Source of the DNA: Mnemiopsis leidyi
Lineage: Eukaryota; Ctenophora; Tentaculata; Lobata; Bolinopsidae
DNA length: 29,402 nucleotides
Direction of reading: 5' to 3'
Assembly (NCBI GenBank): GCA_000226015.1
Contig: JH154240.1
Span: 59,464-88,865, forward strand
The stretch's first letter is position 1. Each line of letters begins with the position of its first letter. The position numbers were made by a program, and so were the translations under genes. Below are positions 1 through 9,200 of the stretch, piece after piece. The notes beneath the pieces are model-generated. The model was not told where the DNA came from. It made no database searches and worked only from the letters and a program-made list of their open reading frames with translations.

Positions 1-316
1 AAATATTTTGAGTGACAATATCTATGAAGCTGAGGATGAAGAAAATATTTCTACAATTATTTTAGCTCGTTTCATTGCCTCGGCGAACGACACAATGAAA
101 GTGTAACTGTCCTTGATGTATTTTACCTCAAGATATATTCAATACAAATTCCAAAATTCAGTAAAATATTTCATTTAATTTTGAAATTCATTATATAATC
201 CCGGTCGAAATCCCGGTTAATTTCACGATTTTTACCGGGACCGGGATTCAAAAAAAGGCTGATTTTGGCCGGGCCTGGGATTTCGCCGGGATCCCGGTCG
301 ATCCCTGGTGTCACTG
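1..316 (+). mobile_element. Right end of a hAT-like DNA transposon
   Basis: An open frame from the window edge (codons from base 2) ends at a stop near 106 and reads NILSDNIYEAEDEENIS and onward. It could be the tail of a transposase but is too short to prove it. It is followed by about 200 bp rich in CCGGGAT / ATCCCGG words on both strands (about 200-305), and the block ends in tggtgtcactg at 306-316. Read inward from 316 this is CAGTGACACCAGGGATC. A CAGTG-type terminus followed by subterminal repeats of this kind is typical of hAT elements. The left terminus lies outside the window, so the 8-bp target duplication (candidate atgagata at 317-324) cannot be tested here. Confidence 0.55.
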
Positions 317-1080
317 ATGAGATAGCCTGATAGCACTATCAACCTCTCATAAGAACCAAGCTCTATTGCCAAAATCGTTCAACATCAACTTTGACAAATG
401 CACAATTTCTCAAAAATTTTTGCCAGCGGTGGGCTGATTAAACTTTTACTGTCCAGGGAGAGCATTGTGGGCAAAGATTCACTTGAAAAGTGCCCCCCCC
501 CCCCCGTTTTAAGCAGGTTTCTCCACCCCTGCTTACTCCAAATTTTAAGGGAGACTTGCTGTACATGAAGATCCCATCAGAAGATAAAACCAAAAGGTGT
601 TTTGCTTGTCTATAGGGAGGTACGAGGGGGATACGGGGCAGGAATAGAAAGGGGTATAGAGGGGGAATCATGAAGGAAGTAAAATCAAGGGTTACTGTAG
701 AATCAGAAGAGAGAGTCGTATCTAGAGATTAGAGATGATGTGTGACTCAGATAGCTGTGATTGAAGACATGTGTGGTCTCAGATAGCTTACTCCTATGTT
801 GTCGGTGTTTCCAGGTAGAAAGAACCTCATGGTTTTATTGGTTAACTTGGTAATAGTTGTTATATGTGTATCGAAGATGTCGTTGATAGAGAGATAGTAG
901 TCGCTGAAGTAATCTCCTCTTAACTGAGCAGTGGTTTTGCACTGGCCTAGGTAATGAGAGGCTTCTTGCTATTGGTGTCGGAATAGTGGAAATTCCTTGG
1001 TGTCAGATTTTCCATGTTGTATGTAGAGGTGTTTGTTAACGCCACAGTGTCCTACTATAAGTTGGACTGCTGTTCTTTAG
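317..1080. other. Intron or upstream sequence of the RNase H2 gene, with a poly-C run
   Basis: No exon is recognisable here. In particular there is no DEAGRG catalytic motif of RNase HII in any frame I read. A run of 13 C residues lies at 493-505 inside a purine/pyrimidine-skewed stretch (about 485-665). The apparent minus-strand open frame across it is a by-product of that base skew. Confidence 0.5.
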
Positions 1081-2323
1081 TTCTTTCTCCTTACTCCGAT
1101 GCATATGTTAAAGAAATTGTTTCTTCATTTTCCTCAAACCAGGTTAAAGATGTGTATGTTGATACAGTTGGCCCAGCAGACAAGTATCAAGCTAAACTAT
1201 CAGCTCTCTTTCCAACACTAAATATAACAGTAGCATCAAAAGCAGACGATAAATACCCTATTTGTGGAGCCAGCAGTATTTGTGCAAAAGTATGTATCTT
1301 AATGTATTTTGAATATATGTAGTTACCTATTATCAACCACAAACTGTAACAATCTTATAATATCATAGTTTTACGTTGAATGCAGCCTGTATTGCATGAT
1401 ATGTGCAACTCTTCAATACTGAGAGTCATTAACTATTAGAGCTCTGTATTGACTTATCAAATTCATAAACTTTTAATAATGAGTTGTCTTTTCAAATACG
1501 ATTTTTAGACTTTATTACCAAACTATGTTATATTAACATTAAATATTAACTAATTATAAATTAAATATTAACTAATTAGACCTTCATAAATAATAAATTA
1601 GACGTTAACTACTTATACCTTAACTAATTGAACTTTGTACATTCTTCCGTTTATCACCTTCCGTTTTAGTGACATTAAATCGTTCCTGCAGGTTTGTAGA
1701 GATAGATGTATGAACGAGTGGCAGTTTCCAGAAAAGGGCTTTGATATTTCAGAATCTGGCTGTGGCTACCCCTCAGGTTCTTCAAATGAAATATGAAAAT
1801 ATTTCTTTTAAGTTTTCATAACATACTGTTTGGTAGTACAGAGAAAAGTTTTAAACGTCATCAGCATTACTTACTTTCCACTTTTATAATCAAACTTTCC
1901 TTACAGACCCCAAAACGAAAAAGTGGCTCATAGATAATGTTGACGAAGTTTTTGGATTTCCGCAATTTGTCCGCTTTAGCTGGTCCACTGCAGAAAAGAT
2001 AGTTGACAAACACTGTGCTAGAGTTTTATGGTGAATGCATGATACAAATAATATGTTCTGAATAACCTTGAAGATTACCATTGCACTTACCTCAGTTTGT
2101 GTGACTAGGACGGAGGACCTAGGTTAGCCTACTGGAATTGTCAAATTTAAATATCAATTTACCAATTCAAACTGTTGTCTTGCATTGCAGGGACGATGAA
2201 GAAGAAGAGGAAGAAAATATACCGAAATTAAACTCTTTCTTCAAGAGAGTGAAGAAGGAAACAGAAATCCCTCGACACAGATTTTATCACGAACAAGGAC
2301 TAACTTCATTGACCGGAATTTAG
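1081..2323 (+). CDS. RNASEH2A: Ribonuclease H2 catalytic subunit A, 3' part (four exons)
   Basis: RNase H2 removes ribonucleotides and RNA:DNA hybrids from nuclear DNA; subunit A is the catalytic chain, related to bacterial RNase HII. Four exons join in phase: about 1081-1289, 1692-1776, 1907-2030 and 2191-2323. The first carries [13 protein letters not shown], where the D is a catalytic carboxylate, and runs to SSICAK. The second continues [12 protein letters not shown], with the family's second C-terminal catalytic D, then GCGYPS. The third gives [16 protein letters not shown], almost the family consensus. The last has an acidic run, then PKLNSFFKR, and ends in [15 protein letters not shown]. 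Each junction is GT-AG. The N-terminal half (about 100-120 residues with the DEAGRG motif) is not in the window up to base 316, so the gene is 5'-partial here. The exact start of the first exon (acceptor ttctttag at 1073-1080) is the weakest boundary. Confidence 0.93.
1500..1640. repeat. Degenerate AT-rich tandem repeat in the first visible RNASEH2A intron
   Basis: Units resembling aaatattaactaatta recur four to five times with drift. No coding content is seen. Confidence 0.5.
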
Positions 2324-2794
2324 CTATAGTCAAAATCATGTTCAGATGTTTAGTATTATTACTTTGAAGTGTGTAATTTTTAAATTTTGCATATGGCCAA
2401 AATAATCATATTTAATTTGTTAAATTGATATATTAAATACTTTGGACTTGCACAAGTATGTTTGTGATACAAGTAATGATATAATTTAAATTAATATTGA
2501 CTCACATTAATGTTTATGATTTATTGACATGAACGTGGCTTGTGTCCAGTGTGCAGTTATGTTATTTTTTGTCAAAAACTTTATTTTCTATCAAGATGAT
2601 TGGCTAGAGAAATAATCCACGCCAATCCACCATTAATATTAAGTTTGAGTGATCATTCCTCAAATGATCCGAAAAATAAGAATTTTGAAATCACACGTTG
2701 ACAGCCTGACCAATTAGGCTGAGCAGAAGGAAAGAGACTTTTTTCCTACCCTGAACGATTCATTTTATTGAGCACCTACGAATCTATGTGGTAA
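2324..2794. other. Intergenic: RNASEH2A 3' flank and 5' flank of the first transporter gene
   Basis: AT-rich sequence with no open frame of note. I see no canonical AATAAA close to the RNASEH2A stop. A three-codon upstream ORF, ATG TGG TAA at 2786-2794, directly abuts the ATG of the next gene. Confidence 0.5.
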
Positions 2795-3874
2795 ATGACC
2801 ATGACTGAAAGAAGGAAAAATTCATGTGATAATTTTTATGAAAAAGATACTCCTGAAGAGCCAATGTTGATCGTAGAACATGATAAAAGTGACTCAATCC
2901 ATTCTGAATCTGCTGTCAATTCATTCAATTCAGACCTAGTTGATGTTCCTGAAAAAGTTTCATTATTTCAGAGACTTAAAGGAATGCTAATGATTGGTAC
3001 AGCCGGTGTTTTACTTCTAAGCACAACAACTCTTGCCAAGTATCTCAAGCACATTCCTGTTGGAGAATTTCTCTTTCTACGGTTTTGCTGTGCTCTGGTC
3101 TTCATTTTACCAACTCTTTACTTTCTACAACCTACCATCGATATGAAAGGGAAGTCCAAGTTAATATTCGCTCGTTCTATTCTAGGATCTATAAATGCTC
3201 TCTGCAAGTTCTGGGCCGTAATCAAACTAGACTACGGTAATGCTATTGCTCTTGTTGCATGTGCTCCAGTTTTTGCTGCTTTCTTTTCCCGGATTTTGTG
3301 GAAAGAAAAAATTAATCTTTTCACTGTTGTTGCTCTTTTGATGGGTGTGTCTGGTATGATTCTAATTGCTAAACCAGAGTTTATTTTTGGTTTTAATAGT
3401 TCTGGCACTCAGAAAGGTATTGGGCCATTTGCACTGGTTCCTATATTTGGATCTGTATGTTTAGGACTGGGCTTTAGTTTATTAAGAAAAGTAGGTGATA
3501 AGCCTCACATCCTGATAATCCCTCTGGTACAATCTCTCTGTCTCATTCCGATGTCAGTCATCTTCCAGCTCGGGAAGCGTGATTCAATAATTTTACCTTC
3601 TTGCTATTCCGAAAGATCCCTTTTAATTCTAATTGGTTTTATCACAATGATAGCCCTTTTCCTACTGAACAGAGGAGTAGCAATAGAAAAGTCCGGACCA
3701 GGTACACTGATCAGAAACATTGACATGGTGTTCGCATATGCCATTCAAGTGATCATCTTTCAGGAACCTCTCGACTCTTTAAGTGTCTTGGGAGGAGGAC
3801 TTATAATATGCAGCACACTGACAGTTGCAGCCAATAAAGTTTTTGGCGATGGTTGCCTTATGTGCGAATTTTAA
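2795..3874 (+). CDS. SLC35G1-like: SLC35G1-like EamA (drug/metabolite) transporter, copy 1
   Basis: Intronless gene for a 359-residue multi-span membrane protein of the drug/metabolite transporter superfamily. About 60 hydrophilic, acidic N-terminal residues are followed by ten hydrophobic segments in two EamA-type halves. Family marks are FARSILGS near residue 125, APVFAAFFSRILWKEKIN around 155-175, then MILIAKPEFIFG, and in the second half IEKSGPGTLIRNIDMVFAYAIQ near 297-318. This pattern and length match SLC35G1-type proteins; the substrate is unknown. The chosen ATG (2795) is the first in frame after a stop, and a second ATG lies two codons on. A poly(A) signal AATAAA is at 4053-4058. It is clearly more diverged from copies 2 and 3 than they are from each other. 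Confidence 0.9.
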   Translation: MTMTERRKNSCDNFYEKDTPEEPMLIVEHDKSDSIHSESAVNSFNSDLVDVPEKVSLFQRLKGMLMIGTAGVLLLSTTTLAKYLKHIPVGEFLFLRFCCALVFILPTLYFLQPTIDMKGKSKLIFARSILGSINALCKFWAVIKLDYGNAIALVACAPVFAAFFSRILWKEKINLFTVVALLMGVSGMILIAKPEFIFGFNSSGTQKGIGPFALVPIFGSVCLGLGFSLLRKVGDKPHILIIPLVQSLCLIPMSVIFQLGKRDSIILPSCYSERSLLILIGFITMIALFLLNRGVAIEKSGPGTLIRNIDMVFAYAIQVIIFQEPLDSLSVLGGGLIICSTLTVAANKVFGDGCLMCEF

Positions 3875-4052
3875 AGGCTGTTGAATATTGATACTACACT
3901 AGTCTCATGAATGATAGAAAATGTATGTATTTTGCTTTTGAAAGAATTTCCCTTGAAGCAATCAGACGAAACAAATGCTTGATCAAATCGTGAGAATTAA
4001 AAAATCTTTATGAGGTTCATAGTACTTTCGAGTTCATCCTAAGTGAACCTAA

Positions 4053-4058
4053 AATAAA
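4053..4058 (+). promoter_or_regulatory. Likely poly(A) signal of transporter copy 1
   Basis: Canonical AATAAA, about 180 nt after the stop codon, in AT-rich sequence. Confidence 0.45.
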
Positions 4059-4124
4059 AGGTGATTTTATTTTAAAACTAGACTAAAAGCTCAAACTGCC
4101 AAAAAAGTAGAAACACGGAAAAAA

Positions 4125-4500
4125 CTATCTGTAAAGTAAAGGGATTGAAAAGGGGTTGTTAAGGTTTAGGCCATGGGGTTTCAAAGTGTTCAAAATGTGT
4201 ATAAATTTATGTTCTTTCACATCTAAAATTTTAGGACTACAAAAATCTATTAGGGCTACAGTGTAATTCTTGTCAAAATCATCTCTATCCTTTAAATTAT
4301 GGTCTGAAAATAAATGCAATCCTAAGGCATATTCGTCAGAATCTTCATCAAAATCTTTAAGATCACACAACTTGTAAAAAGAGCGGCGATGTTCCCCAAC
4401 TCTTGTTCTAAGGTGTCGAGTAGATCTCCCTACATAACGTTTACAACAAAGTGTATGTATTTTGGTATTGCCATTAACATAGGCATTATGAAATCATTTA
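4125..4500 (-). pseudogene. GIY-YIG endonuclease relic of a retroelement
   Basis: Read on the minus strand, a frame runs NAYVNGNTKIHTL, then CCKRYVGRSTRHLRTRVGEH and on through FSDHNLKDRDDFD to KEHKFIHILNTLKPHGLN, ending IPLLYR and a stop at the low-coordinate end. The Y-V-G followed by R, then L-R-T-R and E-H, is the GIY-YIG nuclease pattern, and the KEHKFIH...LKPHGLN tail is typical of endonuclease ends of cnidarian-type retroelement proteins (from memory of the family). A stop codon interrupts the frame just upstream, near 4490, and no reverse transcriptase is left. It is therefore a dead fragment, antisense to the two flanking transporter genes. Confidence 0.65.
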
Positions 4501-4687
4501 TTAGAGAACGATGTTATATTATTAGAAACTGACAATTTAATGTTGATAATGCAATGTTTACTTATTACAAAAAAGAATTGAATTTGACACCATTCTCACG
4601 AATGATGAAAATGTATGTTTTTTGTATTTAACAGGATTTGCAGAATATTGATGGTTTGACTTAGTTGCACCCATGTAGAAATGAACT

Positions 4688-5791
4688 ATGGCTGAAAGTA
4701 AAAAGAAATATGACTTGTTATCTGGTGATGAAAGTCAGAATACATCCCCAGATAGTACATCTCAGAATGAAATTCGGTTGTACCCGCTAGAAATAAACGA
4801 CAACGACGGCAAAACTAATAAAGATCAAGATGATGCTGTTAAAGAAAAAGCTTTGCCGTCAAGAAGTTGCATATCAGCTTGTAAATCAATTTACAAAGTA
4901 ATTGAAGGAAAACTAATGATATTTCTAGCTGGTGTGATCAGTGTTAACGTTTACTCCTTGAACAAGCACGTTGGTCGTTTGCCTGTGGGACAATTTTCAT
5001 CTTTTCTTTTCATATTCTCATTGCTTTTTCTACTACCCGCTTTACTGTTTACAGAGACAAAGATAAAATTCCATGGGAAGGGCAAGTATGTCATTGGGAG
5101 AGCATTTTTTGGAGCTCTTGGTGCTCTTTTTAAGTACTGGGCAGCTAAAGAAATGGATTATGGAGATAGTGTGGTTCTTGGCTCGTTATCTCCTGTATTT
5201 GCTACCCTGTTTTCTCGAGTTTTATGGAAAGAAAAAGTGAACATATCGACCATTGCAGCCCTCGTAATTGGTTTAGCAGGCGTAACCATAGTTGCAAAAC
5301 CATCGTTCTTGTTTGGAAAATCTTCTGGTATAACAAATTCCTTCATTCCATTGGTTCCTCTTTCAGCTAGCATTATTTACGGGTTTGCATTTAGTTGCAT
5401 GAGGAAAGTCGGTACAGATGTTAGTCCGGTTTTAGTTTCGTTACTGGTCTCAGTATTTGTAGTCCCGAATGGCATTATTTTCCAATTGATTTATGGCGAT
5501 AAGTTTATTCTTCCTGACTGTTATACCGACAGAATTGTGCTGTTTGCTGGAGGATTTGGCGAGTTTCTAACTCTTCTTCTCTTGAATCGAGGACTGGCCC
5601 TGGAAAAGTCAGGACCTGGAGTCCTCATCAGAAATTGTGATATTGTTATCGCGTACATTATTCAGGTTGTGTTCTTTGACAGTGTTCCAGGTGTACTAAG
5701 TATAGTTGGGTCTCTATTAGTGATATCTAGTGCGGTTATTGTTACGGTTAACAAACTGTTTCTTGGCAAATGTTGTAAATATGAGATTTAG
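4688..5791 (+). CDS. SLC35G1-like: SLC35G1-like EamA transporter, copy 2
   Basis: Intronless, 367 residues. A polar N-terminus of about 70 residues precedes ten predicted membrane spans. It has the family marks RAFFGALGALFKYWAAKEMDYGDS, SPVFATLFSRVLWKEKVN, and in the second EamA half LEKSGPGVLIRNCDIVIAYIIQ. Role by family: a membrane carrier of the SLC35G / EamA type; substrate and membrane are unknown. The ATG at 4688 is preceded by a start-stop ATGTAG (4673-4678) and by a five-codon ORF (4681-4695) that overlaps the true start out of frame. A possible 3' splice site (tatttaacag, 4625-4634) just upstream suggests a 5'UTR intron. Its 3' half and the first 35 bp of 3'UTR are almost identical to copy 3, while the 5' half is much less so. 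It ends 410 bp before the first GPS1 exon. Confidence 0.9.
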   Translation: MAESKKKYDLLSGDESQNTSPDSTSQNEIRLYPLEINDNDGKTNKDQDDAVKEKALPSRSCISACKSIYKVIEGKLMIFLAGVISVNVYSLNKHVGRLPVGQFSSFLFIFSLLFLLPALLFTETKIKFHGKGKYVIGRAFFGALGALFKYWAAKEMDYGDSVVLGSLSPVFATLFSRVLWKEKVNISTIAALVIGLAGVTIVAKPSFLFGKSSGITNSFIPLVPLSASIIYGFAFSCMRKVGTDVSPVLVSLLVSVFVVPNGIIFQLIYGDKFILPDCYTDRIVLFAGGFGEFLTLLLLNRGLALEKSGPGVLIRNCDIVIAYIIQVVFFDSVPGVLSIVGSLLVISSAVIVTVNKLFLGKCCKYEI

Positions 5792-6201
5792 ATCTGTTTG
5801 CTTTTTACATTCGTTTTGAATATTTTTTTTTGTAGATTTCAGTCAAATTTTTATACCAAAACAGATATTTTAAATTTTACTTCTTGAAAAAAAAACGTTT
5901 ACCTTTTTTACTTTTACTTTTTATCTTTAAGTTTTAATTCTAAGTTTTACTTTTTTTACATCCTTTGAAAGCAGCTTAGCTTCTAATTATCCTCGTATAC
6001 TCAAACATTGGCGTTCTAGTGTGGAATTTGATGTGAAATGTCTGTTTGGAGGCCTGAGCCTATCGGAAATGTAGTTAACAGATAACTGATGGTCATTGGC
6101 TGCATAAATAGTTATTCATAATATTTTGTAAGCGTAACTCATAAGTTTCATGACATCAGGTCTATTTATTCTTAGAAAGCTACTATTTTGATAGGAAAGT
6201 T
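5792..6201. other. Transporter copy 2 3'UTR (T-rich) and GPS1 promoter / 5'UTR
   Basis: Bases 5815-5965 are rich in T and in the tetramer tttta; no canonical AATAAA is seen near the stop. The sequence before 6202 should hold the GPS1 promoter. A weak TATA-like cataaata lies near 6102. Nothing else is recognisable. Confidence 0.4.
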
Positions 6202-9200
6202 ATGGAACCCATGGATGTTGAGGCAAGTCCTGTGTGTTTGGTGAGTACCTAGTAACATCTCAATATGCATATATTTTGTTTAATAGAAATATAATGCTAG
6301 TTTTTCGATATTAATTGGTTGTGCCTGCCTTCATAATGGCCAGCTGCTCTTAAATATGAAATCTAATTTGGGACGCCTCCCATTTTATGTCTGTGGGCAC
6401 TTAATTCGCCTCCTCGTTTTGGCAAGGAGGTTACGTCCGCCTTGAGGCTAACGTCTCATGGAGTTCCTCCGGATTGCAGGCATAGACCCGACCCGGCTGG
6501 GCTGGGGGTTCGCCAGGTTGGTACTTCCGGAGGACATTACGTGGTTATGACCCTGGTGGATCGGTAATGTCCCGAAAGACATCTACCATAGTGATCCGTC
6601 ATCGGAGGACTCCTAGAACCCATTTGAACTCAGGTGTCGAGACACCCTTCCGGAATAGTGTTAGTGAATACTACGAGGAACAACCACCGCATTTTGCTTG
6701 CGGTCCTGCTAGGTAATCCTTGAGGTTGAGGCTTACGATTGGTGTGTGAGGGGATCAAGTGTAGTACTAGAATTTCGATCTGGTGCGATTTGCCTGGAGT
6801 TATGTATTGGGTTTGACGTACCAGGTACCTTATTGGCTTTCATATGATGCTGATAGGGGGGTTATTCTAAGGTTGTATCTGAGATGTGGCGTTTTGTTAA
6901 AGGCACCTTTCTGAGTTAGCTTTTACCAGAACCCCTTGGCTGGTTTTGTTTGATGTTCCACTGTCCGTGGCAGAGCTTTATAATTCATACACTCATCAGA
7001 TGTGCGGCTAGAAGACGACTAGCGGCGGTTGATGGAGTGTTGACCGCAACTGCAGGAACATCAGTCTAAAAGTCCCGCGGCAAGGGGACCCCTCAGAACA
7101 AGAGTCTGGCATAAGGGTCCATAAAAACCCTCCTCCTGACGCCTCCCATTGTTGGCCGGGGTCGTGCCCCAGAACATCGTGCCCCACGAAGTTGTAACCA
7201 AGAGATCTTGCCCGAGTGACGTCCTGCTCCACAGCAGACAACTTCGTTAGGGTTAGGGTTAGGGTCGCTGGGGCAAAATCTGTGGGACAAAATGTTGTGG
7301 GGCACAATGTTGTGGGGCAGGACTACAGGAATCCTCCCATGAATGTCGTCCTCTATTACATTCTCGAATTTCTTATCTATACCATTCGGGAAACTCAACA
7401 ATCATGCATCTCAACAGGATCTAGATTCCTACATCAGTCAATACGTGGGTAACGTTTGTCTTCAAAGATTGAAGTTCTTCGTCGACAATTCCAGGCCGTC
7501 CAGCGACAATTATAGGCAAGTAACTTTTAGGATTGCACCCAATGAATAAAACTATAGTAACCTTTTCAAGTACGTCGAATTCTGCGATGTTGACATCAAG
7601 TTTTATAATGAACAGGACTAGTAAGGCTGTAAGGTACATCATTTGTCAAGTGAAACGCGAAAGTTACTGCGTTACGCAACCTTCTTCGGTCGACTCAGCC
7701 GAATGACCGGAAAACCGTGATAAAGGGTTAAATGAGGAGGGTCTCCGTTAAAAGATCTAGAATCTTCTAGGAGCCCTTTAGTATAACTGTTAAAGCCTGG
7801 GTATAGGTAAAATATGATTACAAAAATACGTCAATTATAGCTAACCATAAATACTTCAGGTTGCTAATACAGACAGCTATGGAATGTAAGAATATCACAG
7901 TGTACACGGACGCGGTTGAAGCTCTCAACAACACGTGCCCATCCGAGGGAATCTCAGTTAACGTAGACTGGATCACACAAACATCCAAACATCTTATCAA
8001 CAAAGTTGACAGGTAGTTACTACATATTTGGGAGAGCAGACATAGTTTGTATTGGCAAGACACGCCAACATGGACTAGTCCTTTTACCTAGGGGTCCATC
8101 ACTTTCATTTAGAGATTGAGCATTGTGTTTTTCATATATATCCTTTCTTCTTATCTTACCGATGCTCTGATGATAAAGCATTTTACAAAAATGTTAGGGG
8201 AAACTGGAGAAAACGATTCATATATCACAATGCGTTTAGATATTAATATTTCACATTGGAATTAAACCCAGGAATGCATTCCTGCGATGGATATTGGATT
8301 AAAAATTACAGGGCTTCATGCTAGATTAAACTTACACTCATTTGAAATCAAGTTTGGGCACTCCTTGCTACTTGTCAAACCGGTTGTACTCTTGCCTTCG
8401 GCACTCAGCTTTACTGGGTGCTCTCTTTGGCTGTGGGTTTCTCATGTCAGTTTGTAGTTTCTTGAGGTAACCATTCCCCTTTTGTGTCCAAGAGTTAAGA
8501 ATTTATACATCATCTCAGTCAAATTAATATAGAATATTGTTGCTATGATGTGAGTCCTGGATGTGATGAGGTGTGGTGAGTGTTTCCATGCAGACAGCTG
8601 ATTTCTAATTCATCAATACTCTGATTCGGAGTATTAATCCACCTCTACCATTTTATCCCACATATGAGTTGAAAGTTTGTACCTCGTGACTGCTTCTCTC
8701 GGTTATCACGTTGCAGACAATTTGGTGCTATAACAATTAACATGATCATACAAATTAGATAATTAGATTATCTGAATGGTGTCTGTTGAGTTTAAGTTTT
8801 ATGTTAGATATTCTCCTTTAAATATCGAATGGGCTACAGGAAGGGTGCCCAAGTTTTAAAGAGCGTGGCACTTCCAGGTTATCTAGGTTGATCCAAATTT
8901 CGATTTGCAAACGTTGGGGTTCTTTTCTCGGCCTCTAATTATCAGATTAGCATAAATCTTTTTTGAATAAAGTTTTATTTTTTGCGGTTTTCCTCCTATT
9001 CCTTTTCAAATGCCTGACTTCCATTAGCCATTTTGGCCTTTGTGATTAAAATCAAACCAACATAGTGAGATAAGGTTAACTGTCCATGTTCGATATGAAG
9101 AGGAGTAAAAATATTATATCTTTTTCTATCGGCTCCTGTAGATGAAGAACTTCCGCTTGGATTTTAGCTTCATGCGAAAGGTCGGAACAGTATACAACAC

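Noticed and set aside
438..671. Minus-strand 77-codon open frame
   Set aside because: It covers a poly-C run and skewed low-complexity sequence; no family resemblance.
7247..7264. A chromosome end, because of TTAGGG repeats
   Set aside because: Only three units, lying within an intron, with genes continuing on both sides.
7008..7452. Overlapping open frames of 78-102 codons with VGQNVVGHNVVGQD-type repeats
   Set aside because: They arise from the inverted-repeat element and its neighbouring insertion, exist in several frames at once, and cross the true GPS1 exon 2 in a mixed way.
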